From the NCBI GenBank assembly GCA_003160215.1, contig PLQW01000289.1:21386-71492 (forward strand): a stretch of 50,107 nucleotides of DNA. The letters are read 5' to 3'. Position 1 is the first letter of the stretch, and each line of letters opens with the position of its first letter. Positions 42,677 to 50,107 of the stretch are shown piece by piece. The notes beneath the pieces are model-generated. The model searched no databases. It was not told where the DNA came from and worked only from the letters and a program-made list of their open reading frames with translations. The position numbers and the translations under genes are program-made. The DNA is from Acidobacteriaceae bacterium. GTDB taxonomy: Bacteria > Acidobacteriota > Terriglobia > Terriglobales > Acidobacteriaceae.

Positions 42677-44056
42677 TCAGGACGGCCGCTCCGAATGCAT
42701 TCGGTGCCTGCGTCGTACAGGTTGCAAAGGGATGCGGTGGGCCTCAATCCACATTTGTAACTCCGCCAACGCCCTCTCACAGACCATCGCGTGGCGCTGC
42801 TTTTTGTCGCGGATGCGGCGGCGGGTGGTTTCGTCGAGCGGCATTAATAGGTCGAAGGTGATGTTGGCCGGCTGGAAATGTTTCGCTTCGGCGTGGCAGA
42901 TGTAATTCATCAGCGCGCCGAAGGCGGTGGCGCGCGGAGGAGGGATCGGTTCCGCGTTCTGGGCGAGAGCCGAAGCTTGCATGCCAGCGAGCAATCCGGT
43001 CGCGATGGACTCGACGTAGCCCTCGACGCCGGAGATCTGCCCGGCGAACAGCGCGTTGCGGTGCTGCTTCATTTGCAACGTTTCGGTCAACAGAGACGGG
43101 CTGTTGATGTAGGTGTTGCGGTGGATCTGTCCGTAGCGCAGGAACTTCGCCTTCTCCAGGCCGGGGATGAGCCGGAGGATCCGCGCCTGCTCACCGTACT
43201 TGAGGTGGTTCTGGAAGCCGACAAGATTGTAGGAGTCGGCGCGCAAATTTTCCTGGCGCAACTGCACCACGGCGTAAGGTGTGTAGCCGGTACGCGGATC
43301 GCGTAGGCCAACCGGCTTCATCGGCCCGAAGCGCAGGGTGTCGCGGCCACGACGCGCGATCTCCTCGATCGGCAGGCAGCTCTCGAAGTAGTTCAGCTTC
43401 TCCCAATCCTTGACGTCAACCGAATTCGCCTCCAGCAGCGCGTCGAGGAAGCGGTCGTATTCTTCCTTCGTCATCGGACAGTTGATGTAGTCGGCGGTAC
43501 CCTTGTCGTAGCGCGCGGCCATATATACGCGAGACATATCGATGGAGTCAGCCTCGACGATCGGGCTGATGGAATCGTAGAAATACAGTTGCTCGCTGCC
43601 ACTCAGGCGAAGGATTTCGCGCGTCAGTGCGTCCGAGGTGAGTGGCCCGGTCGCCACAATCGTGATCGTGCCCTGGTCGTCGATCGCCGTGACTTCTTCG
43701 CGCAGCACGCGGATGAGCGGTTCGCCTTCGATGGCAGCCGTTACCGCCTGGGCAAACTTGTCGCGGTCCACGGCCAGCGCGTGACCGGCGGGAACGGCGG
43801 TCTCGCGTGCGATCTCCATCAGCAGGGAGCCGGCGCGGCGCATTTCCTCCTTCAGCAGCCAGGGCGCGGTGTTCTCGGTGTCGGATTTCAGCGAGTTGGA
43901 GCACACCAGCTCGGCGAAGTTCGCGGTCTGGTGCGCAGGCGTCGAGCGCACCGGCCGCATCTCGAACAGTTCCACCGCGACGCCACGGCGGGCGCATTGC
44001 CAGGCGGCTTCCGAGCCGGCCAGTCCGGCACCGATAATGCGTATTGCTTTTGGCAT
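42677..44056 (-). CDS. trmFO: TrmFO, folate-dependent tRNA U54 methyltransferase
   Basis: The 459-residue protein has the FAD-binding start IRIIGAGLAGSEAAWQCARRG and the family segments TNFAELVCSNSLKSD-type (here QTANFAELVCSNSLKSD), GHALAVDRDKFAQAV, YMAARYDKGTADYINCPM, and FAGQISGVEGYVESIATGLLAG. It methylates U54 of tRNA to ribothymidine, using methylenetetrahydrofolate and FADH2. The last about 18 residues (basic, HRIPLQPVRRRHRMHSERPS) look non-conserved and lie against the transposase remnant, so the 3' end may have been altered by that insertion. Confidence 0.93.
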   Translation of the reverse strand: MPKAIRIIGAGLAGSEAAWQCARRGVAVELFEMRPVRSTPAHQTANFAELVCSNSLKSDTENTAPWLLKEEMRRAGSLLMEIARETAVPAGHALAVDRDKFAQAVTAAIEGEPLIRVLREEVTAIDDQGTITIVATGPLTSDALTREILRLSGSEQLYFYDSISPIVEADSIDMSRVYMAARYDKGTADYINCPMTKEEYDRFLDALLEANSVDVKDWEKLNYFESCLPIEEIARRGRDTLRFGPMKPVGLRDPRTGYTPYAVVQLRQENLRADSYNLVGFQNHLKYGEQARILRLIPGLEKAKFLRYGQIHRNTYINSPSLLTETLQMKQHRNALFAGQISGVEGYVESIATGLLAGMQASALAQNAEPIPPPRATAFGALMNYICHAEAKHFQPANITFDLLMPLDETTRRRIRDKKQRHAMVCERALAELQMWIEAHRIPLQPVRRRHRMHSERPS

Positions 44057-44114
44057 GAGTACAAACGAGGTGGAGATATGCAGGTATTATAAGGCTGGAG
44101 GGTTAGTCAGCCTT

Positions 44115-44642
44115 ATGGCCAGACTGTCATACGTTGAGATGGAGCAGGCCTCACCCGAGGTTCGCGAGGTTTACGAAAAGGTGCTGAAAGGCAAACCGGT
44201 CAGCTTTCACAAGATTCTGGCGCACCAGCCGGAGGTGCTGAAGACCCTGCTGCCGTTTTACGCCAGCGTTGGACGCTCGCTGGAGCGCCGCTTGTACGAG
44301 ATGGTGTACATCCGGGTTTCGATGATCAACGGCTGCCGCTACTGCATGCAGCATCATCTTGCCGCGTCCAAGCGCGTTGGCCTTACGCGCGAGGATTGGC
44401 AGCACCTGAAGGAAGGCCAGCATGGCAACTTCAGCGAGAAGGAAGAAGCGGCGCTGGATTTCGCCGAGAAGCTCACCCGCGATCCCCATTCCATTGCCGA
44501 CGCGGACCTTCAAAGCCTGAAGCTGCATTTCTCGGAAGCGGAGATCGTGGACCTCGATCTGCTGATCGGCCTGGCGAATTTGACGAACCGCTTCACCGAT
44601 CCGCTGGGAGCGGACGTGGAGTTTCCGGAAGAGAAGATTTGA
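44115..44642 (+). CDS. AhpD/carboxymuconolactone decarboxylase-like protein
   Basis: The 175-residue protein has the CMD/AhpD motif CRYCMQHH (CxxCxxxH) near residues 75-82, preceded by YEMVYIRVSMINGCRY, and is all-helical by pattern. Members act as peroxidase-type or gamma-carboxymuconolactone-type enzymes; the Cys pair points to a thiol peroxidase-like role. I chose ATG 44115 because the MARLSYVEMEQ start is family-like; the frame is open upstream into the divergent trmFO start region. GGAGG lies 12 nt upstream, which is rather far. Confidence 0.82.
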   Translation: MARLSYVEMEQASPEVREVYEKVLKGKPVSFHKILAHQPEVLKTLLPFYASVGRSLERRLYEMVYIRVSMINGCRYCMQHHLAASKRVGLTREDWQHLKEGQHGNFSEKEEAALDFAEKLTRDPHSIADADLQSLKLHFSEAEIVDLDLLIGLANLTNRFTDPLGADVEFPEEKI

Positions 44643-44726
44643 TCGCGCAGGAACCAGGCCCGCAGGGCGGAAAGACATTAGCCCAGCGCAGCTTGAACCC
44701 GGAACCTTGAGCCTGGGAAACCTGAC

Positions 44727-45269
44727 TTACAGCTCTTCGATGGTCACTTTGTCGTTGGTGTAGATGCAAATCTTGCCGGCAATCTTCATCGCCTCCTCGG
44801 CGATCCTGCGGGGCGGCAGGTCGGTGTGCTCGAAGAGCGCCGTCGCGGCCGCAATGGCATAGGGACCACCGCTGCCAATGGCGGCGATTCCGGTGTCGGG
44901 CTCAATCACGTCGCCCTGTCCGCTAATCAGGAACGTCTGGTTTTGGTCGGCGACCAGCAGGAGGGCCTCCAGCGAGCGCAGCATCTTGTCGGTGCGCCAG
45001 TCCTTGGCCAGCTCGACCGCGGCGCGGCCGATGTTGCCGTGATACTGCTCCAGCTTCGACTCGAAACGCGCGAACAGCGAGAATGCGTCGGCGGTGGAAC
45101 CGGCAAACCCGGCGAGAATCTTGTCCTGGTAAAGGCGGCGGATCTTGCGGGCGGAGTGCTTGATGACGCCTTCGCCGAGCGTGACTTGGCCGTCTCCGGC
45201 CATCACGACCTTCCCCTCCCGGCGAACGCAAAGAACAGTAGTGGAGCGGATCAAACGCTTCTGTGCCAT
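44727..45269 (-). CDS. hslV: HslV, ATP-dependent protease peptidase subunit
   Basis: The 180-residue protein matches Hsl[25 protein letters not shown] at the N-terminus (about 9-32), [17 protein letters not shown], and [20 protein letters not shown]. The catalytic Thr is preceded by nine residues (MAQKRLIRS), so it must be exposed by processing, unlike E. coli HslV, where only Met is removed. HslV forms two stacked hexamers capped by HslU; hslU is not in this window. Confidence 0.93.
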   Translation of the reverse strand: MAQKRLIRSTTVLCVRREGKVVMAGDGQVTLGEGVIKHSARKIRRLYQDKILAGFAGSTADAFSLFARFESKLEQYHGNIGRAAVELAKDWRTDKMLRSLEALLLVADQNQTFLISGQGDVIEPDTGIAAIGSGGPYAIAAATALFEHTDLPPRRIAEEAMKIAGKICIYTNDKVTIEEL

Positions 45270-45427
45270 GAATGAGGTTGATTATAGCAGCGTTAGCGTC
45301 AGCCACCACGAAGGTTAAGTTGAAGCGACGAAGATTTTGATTATCACTTTTATCCCGCCGAGCTGTTATGAATCCCTGCCGACAGAGGCAATACCTCTCG
45401 GTATCTTACGGTGTATTATGGCGTATT

Positions 45428-45667
45428 ATGCACAAGACGGTCAGCTTCCGTACGGATGCGAAGAAAGTGAAAGCGCTGGACGCCCTTGCGTCCGAGCAGG
45501 ATCGCGACCGCAGTTACCTGCTCAACCAGGCGATAGACAACTATCTTGATCTACAGCAATACCACGTCGAATTGATCGAAAAGGGCATTCGACAAGCTGA
45601 TGCGGGAGAGCTGGTTGACCACCGCGATGTCGAGAAGATTGTGGCAAAACTACGCCGCAAGAAATGA
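45428..45667 (+). CDS. Ribbon-helix-helix antitoxin (ParD/RelB-type)
   Basis: The 79-residue protein begins MHKTVSFRTDAKKVKALDAL, a ribbon-helix-helix fold, and continues RDRSYLLNQAIDNYLDLQQYH, then a C-terminal helix likely to bind the toxin. Its stop overlaps the start of the next gene by 4 bp (ATGA), as usual for toxin-antitoxin pairs. The frame is open back to 45368, but ATG 45428 gives the normal family start. GTATTATG occurs twice just before or at the start (45411-45430) and may be part of an operator. Confidence 0.82.
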   Translation: MHKTVSFRTDAKKVKALDALASEQDRDRSYLLNQAIDNYLDLQQYHVELIEKGIRQADAGELVDHRDVEKIVAKLRRKK

Positions 45668-45951
45668 CGATCCAATGGGCGGAAGACGCGGTCAGGCAGC
45701 TCACGGCCACACACGCTTATGTTGCCGCCGATAACCCGAGGGCTACCGACCGGCTGCTACTCCAGATCACCCAAGCGGTAAAACTTCTCGGCTCGCATCC
45801 CAGCGCAGGACGTGACGGCCGAGTCGCGAACACCCGCGAACTGGTAATCGCCAACACTCCATATATTGTTGCTTATCGAATCGAGAACAAAAACATGGTT
45901 AAGATACTGGCGGTGCTGCACGGCAAGCGAAGATGGCCGGAGAGCTTCTAA
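45664..45951 (+). CDS. ParE/RelE-family toxin
   Basis: The 95-residue protein has the ParE-type pattern: MTIQWAEDAVRQLTATHAYV, then LLGSHPSAGRDGRVANTRELVI, PYIVAYRIENKNMVKILAVLHGKRRWPE. The GR-GRV..TRELVI.N-PYIV.YR sequence is characteristic. ParE toxins poison DNA gyrase, while RelE toxins cleave mRNA; the ParE branch fits better. It overlaps its antitoxin gene by 4 bp and is followed by CTGAAG-type hairpins. Confidence 0.85.
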   Translation: MTIQWAEDAVRQLTATHAYVAADNPRATDRLLLQITQAVKLLGSHPSAGRDGRVANTRELVIANTPYIVAYRIENKNMVKILAVLHGKRRWPESF

Positions 45952-45988
45952 AACACTTCAGGTACTGGTGTAGCTGAACAGTAGTGCC

Positions 45989-46046
45989 GCCGGCTGAAGC
46001 CGGCTCGGTTTTTAGAATTCGCGGCAACGCGGCGCTAAAGCGCCGC
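45989..46046. repeat. Pair of CTGAAG/CTAAAG-centred hairpins
   Basis: GCCGGCT-GA-AGCCGGC (45989-46004), followed by TCGGTTTTT, and GCGGCGCT-AA-AGCGCCGC (46029-46046) are perfect inverted repeats. The first plus its T5 tract could end the toxin transcript. Both belong to the hairpin family also found at 65-84 and 13328-13380. Confidence 0.65.
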
Positions 46047-46066
46047 TCTACCCAGGTTTCGAAAAC

Positions 46067-46492
46067 TCAGGCTTTCGCTCCCGCCGGATGGGTGGCATCC
46101 AGTTGGGCCAGCAGGTCATCCACCCGCGCCTCGAGGATGTTGCGGATGGAGCAGATGCCCAACACTTTCCCGTGATCGTCCACAATCGGCATATGGCGGT
46201 AGTGCCGTTCCAGCATGACCTGAAGCGCTTCGCTGGGAGTGGTCTCTTCGGTTGCCATCTCGACCATGGGACTCATAAGCTCGTGCACCGGCGTGCGCTT
46301 GGGATCTTGCCCGCTGAGCGCGAACTTCGCCAGCACGTCGCGTTCGGTAAACATGCCCGCCACGACGCCGTGCTCATCAATGACGGCTACTGCGCCCACT
46401 TGTTTTTCCAGCATCGTCTGGATCGCATCTTCCACCGTCGCCTGCAGGGACACCGTCGCCGGGCCTTCGTCACACCACTTTAGAAGACTCAT
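46067..46492 (-). CDS. CBS-domain pair protein
   Basis: The 141-residue protein consists of two CBS motifs: one in residues about 10-65 (VEDAIQTMLEKQVGAVAVIDEHGVVAGMFTERDVL) and one in about 75-130 (SEALQVMLERHYRHMPIVDDHGKVLGICSIRNIL). Such stand-alone pairs bind adenine nucleotides or similar ligands and regulate partner proteins. No effector domain is present, and the partner is unknown. It is flanked by repeats on both sides and appears monocistronic. Confidence 0.88.
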   Translation of the reverse strand: MSLLKWCDEGPATVSLQATVEDAIQTMLEKQVGAVAVIDEHGVVAGMFTERDVLAKFALSGQDPKRTPVHELMSPMVEMATEETTPSEALQVMLERHYRHMPIVDDHGKVLGICSIRNILEARVDDLLAQLDATHPAGAKA

Positions 46493-46533
46493 GATTGTTA
46501 AGGTCCTCCAACTACTCTACTCGTCATACGCCG

Positions 46534-46691
46534 TTAGCTCTTAGCTTTTAGCCGTTAGCAGGACAAGTCAGTCGTCCGCATTAGCACACAGTTTGCCTGC
46601 CTACATTACAACTGAACGGCGATGTCCATTGCCGCCACTATCCAAATACAAGAACCTGAGAGCTGATGGCTGAAAGCTAACAGCTAAAAGC
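46534..46691. repeat. 7-bp-period arrays in inverted orientation (TTAGCTN type)
   Basis: TTAGCTC, TTAGCTT, TTAGCCG, TTAGC follow each other at exact 7-bp steps (46534-46559). About 100 bp later, AGAGCTG, ATGGCTG, AAAGCTA, ACAGCTA, AAAGC also step by 7 (46659-46691) in the reverse-complement orientation. The arrangement (array, spacer, inverted array) is the same as at 13757-13946, with a different unit. It fills the gap between the CBS gene and the dihydrolipoyl dehydrogenase gene. Confidence 0.7.
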
Positions 46692-46701
46692 GCACCGCGC
46701 C

Positions 46702-48114
46702 TTACGCACTGATCGCCACGCCAAACACCGCATTCGCCGCATCCAGCATCGCCTCTGACAATGTGGGATGCGCGTGGATAATGTTCGCCAGCTCTTCGGC
46801 GGTACATTCCATCTCCAGCGCCAGGACCGATTCGGCGATCAGCTCGGTCGCATTCGGCCCGATGATGTGCACGCCCAGGATCTCGCCGTACTTGGCGTCG
46901 GTAACGATCTTGATGAAGCCTTCGTGCTGCCCCACGATGCTGGCGCGCGAGTTCGCAGTGAAGGGGAACTTGCCAATCTTCACGGTGTAACCCTTTTCCT
47001 TCGCCTTGGCTTCGGTGAGGCCCACGCTTCCGATCTCGGGATGGCAATAGGTCGCGTTGGGAATGCGCAGCAGATTGACTGGCTTGACCGGCTTGCCGGC
47101 AATGTGGGTCGCCGCGATAATGCCTTCTCTGGCGCCGGCATGAGCCAGCAGCGGGTAGCCCAGCGCAATATCTCCAATCGCATAAACTCCCGGCTCGGCG
47201 GTGCGCATGTACTCGTCAACCTTCACAAAGCCGCGCTCCGACTCGATCTTGGTCTTCTCGAGGCCGATGTTGTCGGTCATGGGCGCGCGGCCCACTGCGA
47301 CCAGTACCTTCTCGGCTTCCAGCTTCTGTTGCTTGCCATCGACGGTAAAGGTGACGGCGACGCCCGTCTTGGTCTTCTCCACCTTCTCGACCTTGGCGTT
47401 TACAAAGCCGTTGATGCCGCGCTTGCGATACACGCGCATCAACTCCTTCGACACTTCCTCGTCTTCGACCGGTACGTAACGCGGCAACATCTCCAGGATA
47501 GTCACGTCCGCTCCGAAGGACTTGTAGATGCTGGCGAACTCGACGCCCACTGCGCCCGAGCCAATCACGATCAGCGACTTGGGAATCTGGTCCAGGCTCA
47601 GCACCTCGATGTTGGTCAGGACCTGCATGTCGGGTTGCAGGCCGGGCAACATGCGCGCCGACGAACCGGTGCAAAGTATGACGTTCTTGGCCTTGATCGA
47701 CTTCAGTTCGCCGCCTTCCAGCGCAACCGTGTGGATGCCGTCCTTCGCAGGGCCGGTCAGTTTGCCATATCCGCGGATGACGTCCACCTTGTTCTTCTTC
47801 ATCAGGAACTGCAGGCCCTTGGCATGCTTGTCCACGATGCCCTGCTTGCGCTTCTGGATCGCGCCCCAGTTCAGCGAAACGCCAGCCGTATTCTCCAGTC
47901 CGAGTTCCATGCCTTCTTTTACGTGGTCGAAGACTTCCGCGTTGAACAGCAACGCCTTGGTTGGAATGCAACCGACATGCAGGCAGGTGCCGCCCAAGTA
48001 CGGATCTTTCTCGATGAGGGCCGCCTTCAGTCCAAGCTGCCCGGCGCGAATGGCCGCAGTGTATCCCGCAGGCCCGCTGCCGACGATGGCTATGTCGTAA
48101 ATGGTCTCTGGCAA
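46702..48114 (-). CDS. lpdA: Dihydrolipoyl dehydrogenase (E3)
   Basis: The 470-residue flavoprotein has the FAD motif IAIVGSGPAGYTAAIRAGQLG, the redox disulfide GGTCLHVGCIPTKALL (about 41-56), the NAD-binding motif VIGSGAVGVEFASIY (about 181-195), the second FAD segment VYAIGDIALGYPLLAHAG, and the C-terminal catalytic His-Glu in HAHPTLSEAMLDA. It reoxidises lipoamide in 2-oxoacid dehydrogenase or glycine cleavage complexes; the partner subunits are not in this window, and it seems to be transcribed alone. Confidence 0.95.
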   Translation of the reverse strand: MPETIYDIAIVGSGPAGYTAAIRAGQLGLKAALIEKDPYLGGTCLHVGCIPTKALLFNAEVFDHVKEGMELGLENTAGVSLNWGAIQKRKQGIVDKHAKGLQFLMKKNKVDVIRGYGKLTGPAKDGIHTVALEGGELKSIKAKNVILCTGSSARMLPGLQPDMQVLTNIEVLSLDQIPKSLIVIGSGAVGVEFASIYKSFGADVTILEMLPRYVPVEDEEVSKELMRVYRKRGINGFVNAKVEKVEKTKTGVAVTFTVDGKQQKLEAEKVLVAVGRAPMTDNIGLEKTKIESERGFVKVDEYMRTAEPGVYAIGDIALGYPLLAHAGAREGIIAATHIAGKPVKPVNLLRIPNATYCHPEIGSVGLTEAKAKEKGYTVKIGKFPFTANSRASIVGQHEGFIKIVTDAKYGEILGVHIIGPNATELIAESVLALEMECTAEELANIIHAHPTLSEAMLDAANAVFGVAISA

Positions 48115-48486
48115 GTTCGTGCTCCGTTCTAGAAGGGTGAGCGCCGGGGCTCCCCGGCTTGTCGGGATAATGGCGACAGGCGAATAGATGATTGTAAATC
48201 ACGGGAAGTAGCAGGGGCCGAGACTGGCCAACTTGCCAGTCTGACAAAAGGCAATCTAACCACGGATATACACGGATGAACACGGATCAAGTTCAGATAA
48301 AAGGCCACTTAATCTGAGGCTGTTCCTCTTCCAACTTACATAGGTAGAAATCATTCGTCCGCGGGCCGCGCGACTTAACCGGAACCTGGGCATAGACCCC
48401 AATAAAATCCGTGTCATCCGTGCAAATCCGTGGTGAAAATGCCTTCCTGAGTCTTTTTCTCCCCCTGCCTCGTATATCCCGTTAGT
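48115..48486. other. 372-bp divergent intergenic region
   Basis: This gap between lpdA (minus) and the ECF sigma gene (plus) contains the inverted repeat element at 48260-48433 and no gene. Promoters for both flanking genes should lie in its two ends, but I could not assign boxes with confidence. Confidence 0.4.
48260..48433. repeat. 174-bp element bounded by inverted CACGGAT tandem repeats
   Basis: The left end has three 10-bp units, CACGGATATA, CACGGATGAA, CACGGATCAA (48261-48290). The right end has ATCCGTG three times at 48407, 48416 and 48426, the reverse complement. CCACGGAT (48260) and ATCCGTGG (48433) are the outer limits. The roughly 115-bp middle shows no frame. It looks like a MITE-like or transcribed long-hairpin element. 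Confidence 0.65.
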
Positions 48487-49080
48487 ATGATCGCCACCGC
48501 CTTCAGTTCGCTGGTTCCGATGGAAACCGAAGAGTCGCAAATTGCGCGTGGACTGCGGCGTCGCGATCCTGACCTGCTCGACGCCTTGATCGAGCAGTAT
48601 CAGCACCGGCTACTGCGCTACCTGCTGCACTTGGCCGGCAATCGCGCCGTCGCCGAGGACCTGTTCCAGGAAACTTGGCTGCGCGTGCTGGAAAAAGGCC
48701 ATCAGTACGACGGCCGCAACCGCTTCGTGACTTGGCTGATGTCCATCGGACACAACGTCGCGATCGACTACCTGCGCAAGAGAAATCCCCGCAGCCTGGA
48801 TGAAATGAAGGACCCGGAAGACGGCGCTCCTTTTGAACCCGTAGCGGATGGCCCATCGCCGTTCGACCTGGCGTTGGCGCAGCAGCAGCATGAAATGTTC
48901 GACGCAGCCCTGGGACAGGTGCCGGCAATTTTCCGCGAGGTCCTGGTGCTTCGCTTCCAGGAACAGATGAAGCTGGAGGAGATCGCGCAGTTGATTCACA
49001 TTCCCGTTGCCACAGTGAAGACACGGCTCTACCGCGGGGTGATGGCGCTACGCCCCGCGCTGACAGGAGGCGCACTATGA
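48487..49080 (+). CDS. ECF-type RNA polymerase sigma factor
   Basis: The 197-residue protein has sigma region 2 (about 25-95: LLDALIEQYQHRLLRYLLHL, AEDLFQETWLRVLEK, NRFVTWLMSIGHNVAIDYLRKR) and region 4 (about 135-190: ALGQVPAIFREVLVLRFQEQMKLEEIAQLIHIPVATVKTRLYRG, split by helices). It lacks regions 1 and 3, typical for extracytoplasmic-function sigma factors. Its stop overlaps the start of the next gene (ATGA), which encodes a zinc-finger anti-sigma-like protein, so the pair is a regulatory unit. Confidence 0.93.
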   Translation: MIATAFSSLVPMETEESQIARGLRRRDPDLLDALIEQYQHRLLRYLLHLAGNRAVAEDLFQETWLRVLEKGHQYDGRNRFVTWLMSIGHNVAIDYLRKRNPRSLDEMKDPEDGAPFEPVADGPSPFDLALAQQQHEMFDAALGQVPAIFREVLVLRFQEQMKLEEIAQLIHIPVATVKTRLYRGVMALRPALTGGAL

Positions 49081-49586
49081 CCAACCGCGAACATGAACGC
49101 GCCATTGACCTCATCACCCGTCGCGGCGCGGAAGAGATCGCCGCTCCGGATACGGCCTGGCTGGAGCCGCACCTGGCGACCTGCGACGAGTGTGCCGAAT
49201 ATGCTGCACTGACGAACAGCACGGGCCGGATTCTGCGATCGGTGGCGATCACCGCCAGCCCGGCGCTGGTGGCCACCACCCAAGCTCGGCTGCGCGCCCG
49301 CGCGACCTATTTGCACGAGCAGCGAGCCCGCATGGTGTTGATCGCGATTTCGTTTTGTATCGGAGCCATGTCTTCGGCGCTTTCGGCGTGGCTATGGTGG
49401 CGATTCGGCGGCTGGGTGGCGCGACATGTGGGACTCTCATCGGCGATCGTCGAGCCGGGAATCCTGCTTTTTCTGCTGCTGCCGGCTGTCGTGATCGCCG
49501 GCCTGCTGCTGGCGTTTCCACATCCCATATTCGAAGGCTCACTCATGCTGGGTTTGGCGGGGGAGCATGAAGGAGAAAAGCGATGA
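49077..49586 (+). CDS. Membrane anti-sigma factor with zinc-finger-like N-terminus
   Basis: The 169-residue protein has the anti-sigma zinc motif HLATCDECAEY (HxxxCxxC, about residues 32-42) in a cytoplasmic N-terminal region, then two membrane helices (about 80-100 and 125-148). Such proteins bind and hold the cognate ECF sigma factor at the membrane until a signal releases it. It overlaps the sigma gene by 4 bp upstream and the zinc-ribbon gene by 4 bp downstream. Unusually it has two helices and little periplasmic domain, so the signal may be sensed in the membrane or by the next gene's product. Confidence 0.85.
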   Translation: MTNREHERAIDLITRRGAEEIAAPDTAWLEPHLATCDECAEYAALTNSTGRILRSVAITASPALVATTQARLRARATYLHEQRARMVLIAISFCIGAMSSALSAWLWWRFGGWVARHVGLSSAIVEPGILLFLLLPAVVIAGLLLAFPHPIFEGSLMLGLAGEHEGEKR

Positions 49587-50089
49587 ACCAGGTCCAGGTA
49601 AAGTCTCACTTTCGTAGCGAACTCGCCATTATTCCGGCTGTCGCAAGAGTTATCGCAGTGTTGGGGTTCTTGCTCATGCAGATCTGCCTGCTGGGACTCC
49701 TGCCTCACTTCGAAAGAGACATACCCCCGATGCCGTTTTTGGTGCTGATCAGCCTGGTTGGGGGTGCGGTCTTGGCGATCATCATCCTGATGATCGGCTA
49801 CGTGAATGCGGACTCCAAGCGTCGCGGCATGAATGCGCTGCTGTGGACGTTGTTGGTGATTTTCGTACCCAAGGCCCTGGGCTTTATTGCGTACTTCCTG
49901 CTGCGCAAGCCTCTGCTGATACCGTGCCCCAACTGCGGTACCGAGGTCGGATCGGACTTCCGCTATTGTCCGAAGTGCGGCCATGCCTTGACCCCAAGCT
50001 GTAGTCACTGCGGGCGCTCCATCAGCAGAGACTACGTGTGCTGTCCTTATTGCGGCAAACCGGTGAGGGCGGCGGCGGCGACTTCCTAG
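49583..50089 (+). CDS. Two-helix membrane protein with C-terminal double zinc ribbon
   Basis: The 168-residue protein has membrane helices at about 20-42, 52-74 and 88-108. It ends in two adjacent zinc ribbons: CPNCG...CPKCG (about 115-133) and CSHCG...CCPYCG (about 139-157). It is translationally coupled to the anti-sigma gene (ATGA overlap). The function is unknown; as a third member of the sigma/anti-sigma operon it may modulate that switch or be an envelope-stress protein. The last 18 bases of the window after it contain nothing recognisable. Confidence 0.8.
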   Translation: MNQVQVKSHFRSELAIIPAVARVIAVLGFLLMQICLLGLLPHFERDIPPMPFLVLISLVGGAVLAIIILMIGYVNADSKRRGMNALLWTLLVIFVPKALGFIAYFLLRKPLLIPCPNCGTEVGSDFRYCPKCGHALTPSCSHCGRSISRDYVCCPYCGKPVRAAAATS

Positions 50090-50107
50090 TGTAGTGCGTC
50101 AGAAATC

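Noticed and set aside
42454-42861. Long plus-strand frame antisense to the trmFO 3' end.
   Set aside because: Only its first about 30 codons after 42505 resemble a known protein; the rest is a shadow of trmFO.
46768-48132. 454-codon plus-strand frame opposite dihydrolipoyl dehydrogenase.
   Set aside because: It is antisense to a highly conserved gene and its His/Arg/Leu-rich composition is typical of a shadow.

Overview
The window looks like chromosomal DNA from an acidobacterium, probably a soil Terriglobia or Koribacter-like lineage. This is inferred from gene content: a von Willebrand factor A (VWFA) protein of the type typical of acidobacteria, a large Oar-like TonB receptor with an N-terminal carboxypeptidase-regulatory domain, a MoaD-MoaE fusion, TrmFO, and many dispersed intergenic hairpin and heptamer repeats. 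No rRNA, tRNA, CRISPR array or intact mobile element was seen.

Layout. 1-4199 (minus): operon of a degenerate HD-domain protein, an MmgE/PrpD dehydratase-family protein and a fused-type aconitase/homoaconitase. 4523-8614 (minus): a very large secreted protein with a G8-type N-terminus and a parallel beta-helix core resembling animal CEMIP/TMEM2. 8970-13740 (minus): a three-part acyl-ligase/carrier/acyltransferase, a GT39-type membrane glycosyltransferase and a DUF3467 protein. 14003-17356 (minus): the Oar-like receptor, with a good intrinsic terminator and a sigma-54-type promoter. 17867-20471: a secreted unknown protein, a VWFA protein and a MoaX-like fusion.

20900-34634 is a complete tad (Flp pilus) locus in two blocks on opposite strands. 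The plus-strand block is tadE-tadF-tadG, with tadE broken by a 10-C run. The minus-strand block runs flp, tadV/cpaA, cpaB, cpaC, cpaE/tadZ, tadA/cpaF, tadB, tadC, a 39-aa membrane peptide and a DUF192 protein. A GT39-like membrane protein and a PEGA-domain lipoprotein-like protein lie between the blocks. The flp operon is preceded by a near-consensus -24/-12 (sigma-54) promoter. Two divergently arranged sigma-54-activator-like genes (38799-41910) lie a few kb away. Both are atypical: one lacks GAFTGA, and the other has intact GAFTGA but no phospho-accepting Asp in its receiver. I infer that sigma-54 drives pilus and receptor expression here, with the activator pair as candidate local regulators.

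35098-38710 holds two tandem paralogous polytopic membrane proteins and an M50-type protease. 41943-50089 is mostly housekeeping: an unknown protein, a transposase remnant, TrmFO, an AhpD-like protein, HslV, a ParDE-type toxin-antitoxin pair, a CBS-pair protein, dihydrolipoyl dehydrogenase, and an ECF sigma / anti-sigma / zinc-ribbon membrane protein operon. The intergenic spaces carry several families of structured repeats: CTGAAG-centred hairpins, 7-bp-period arrays in inverted pairs, and a 10-bp-period inverted element.
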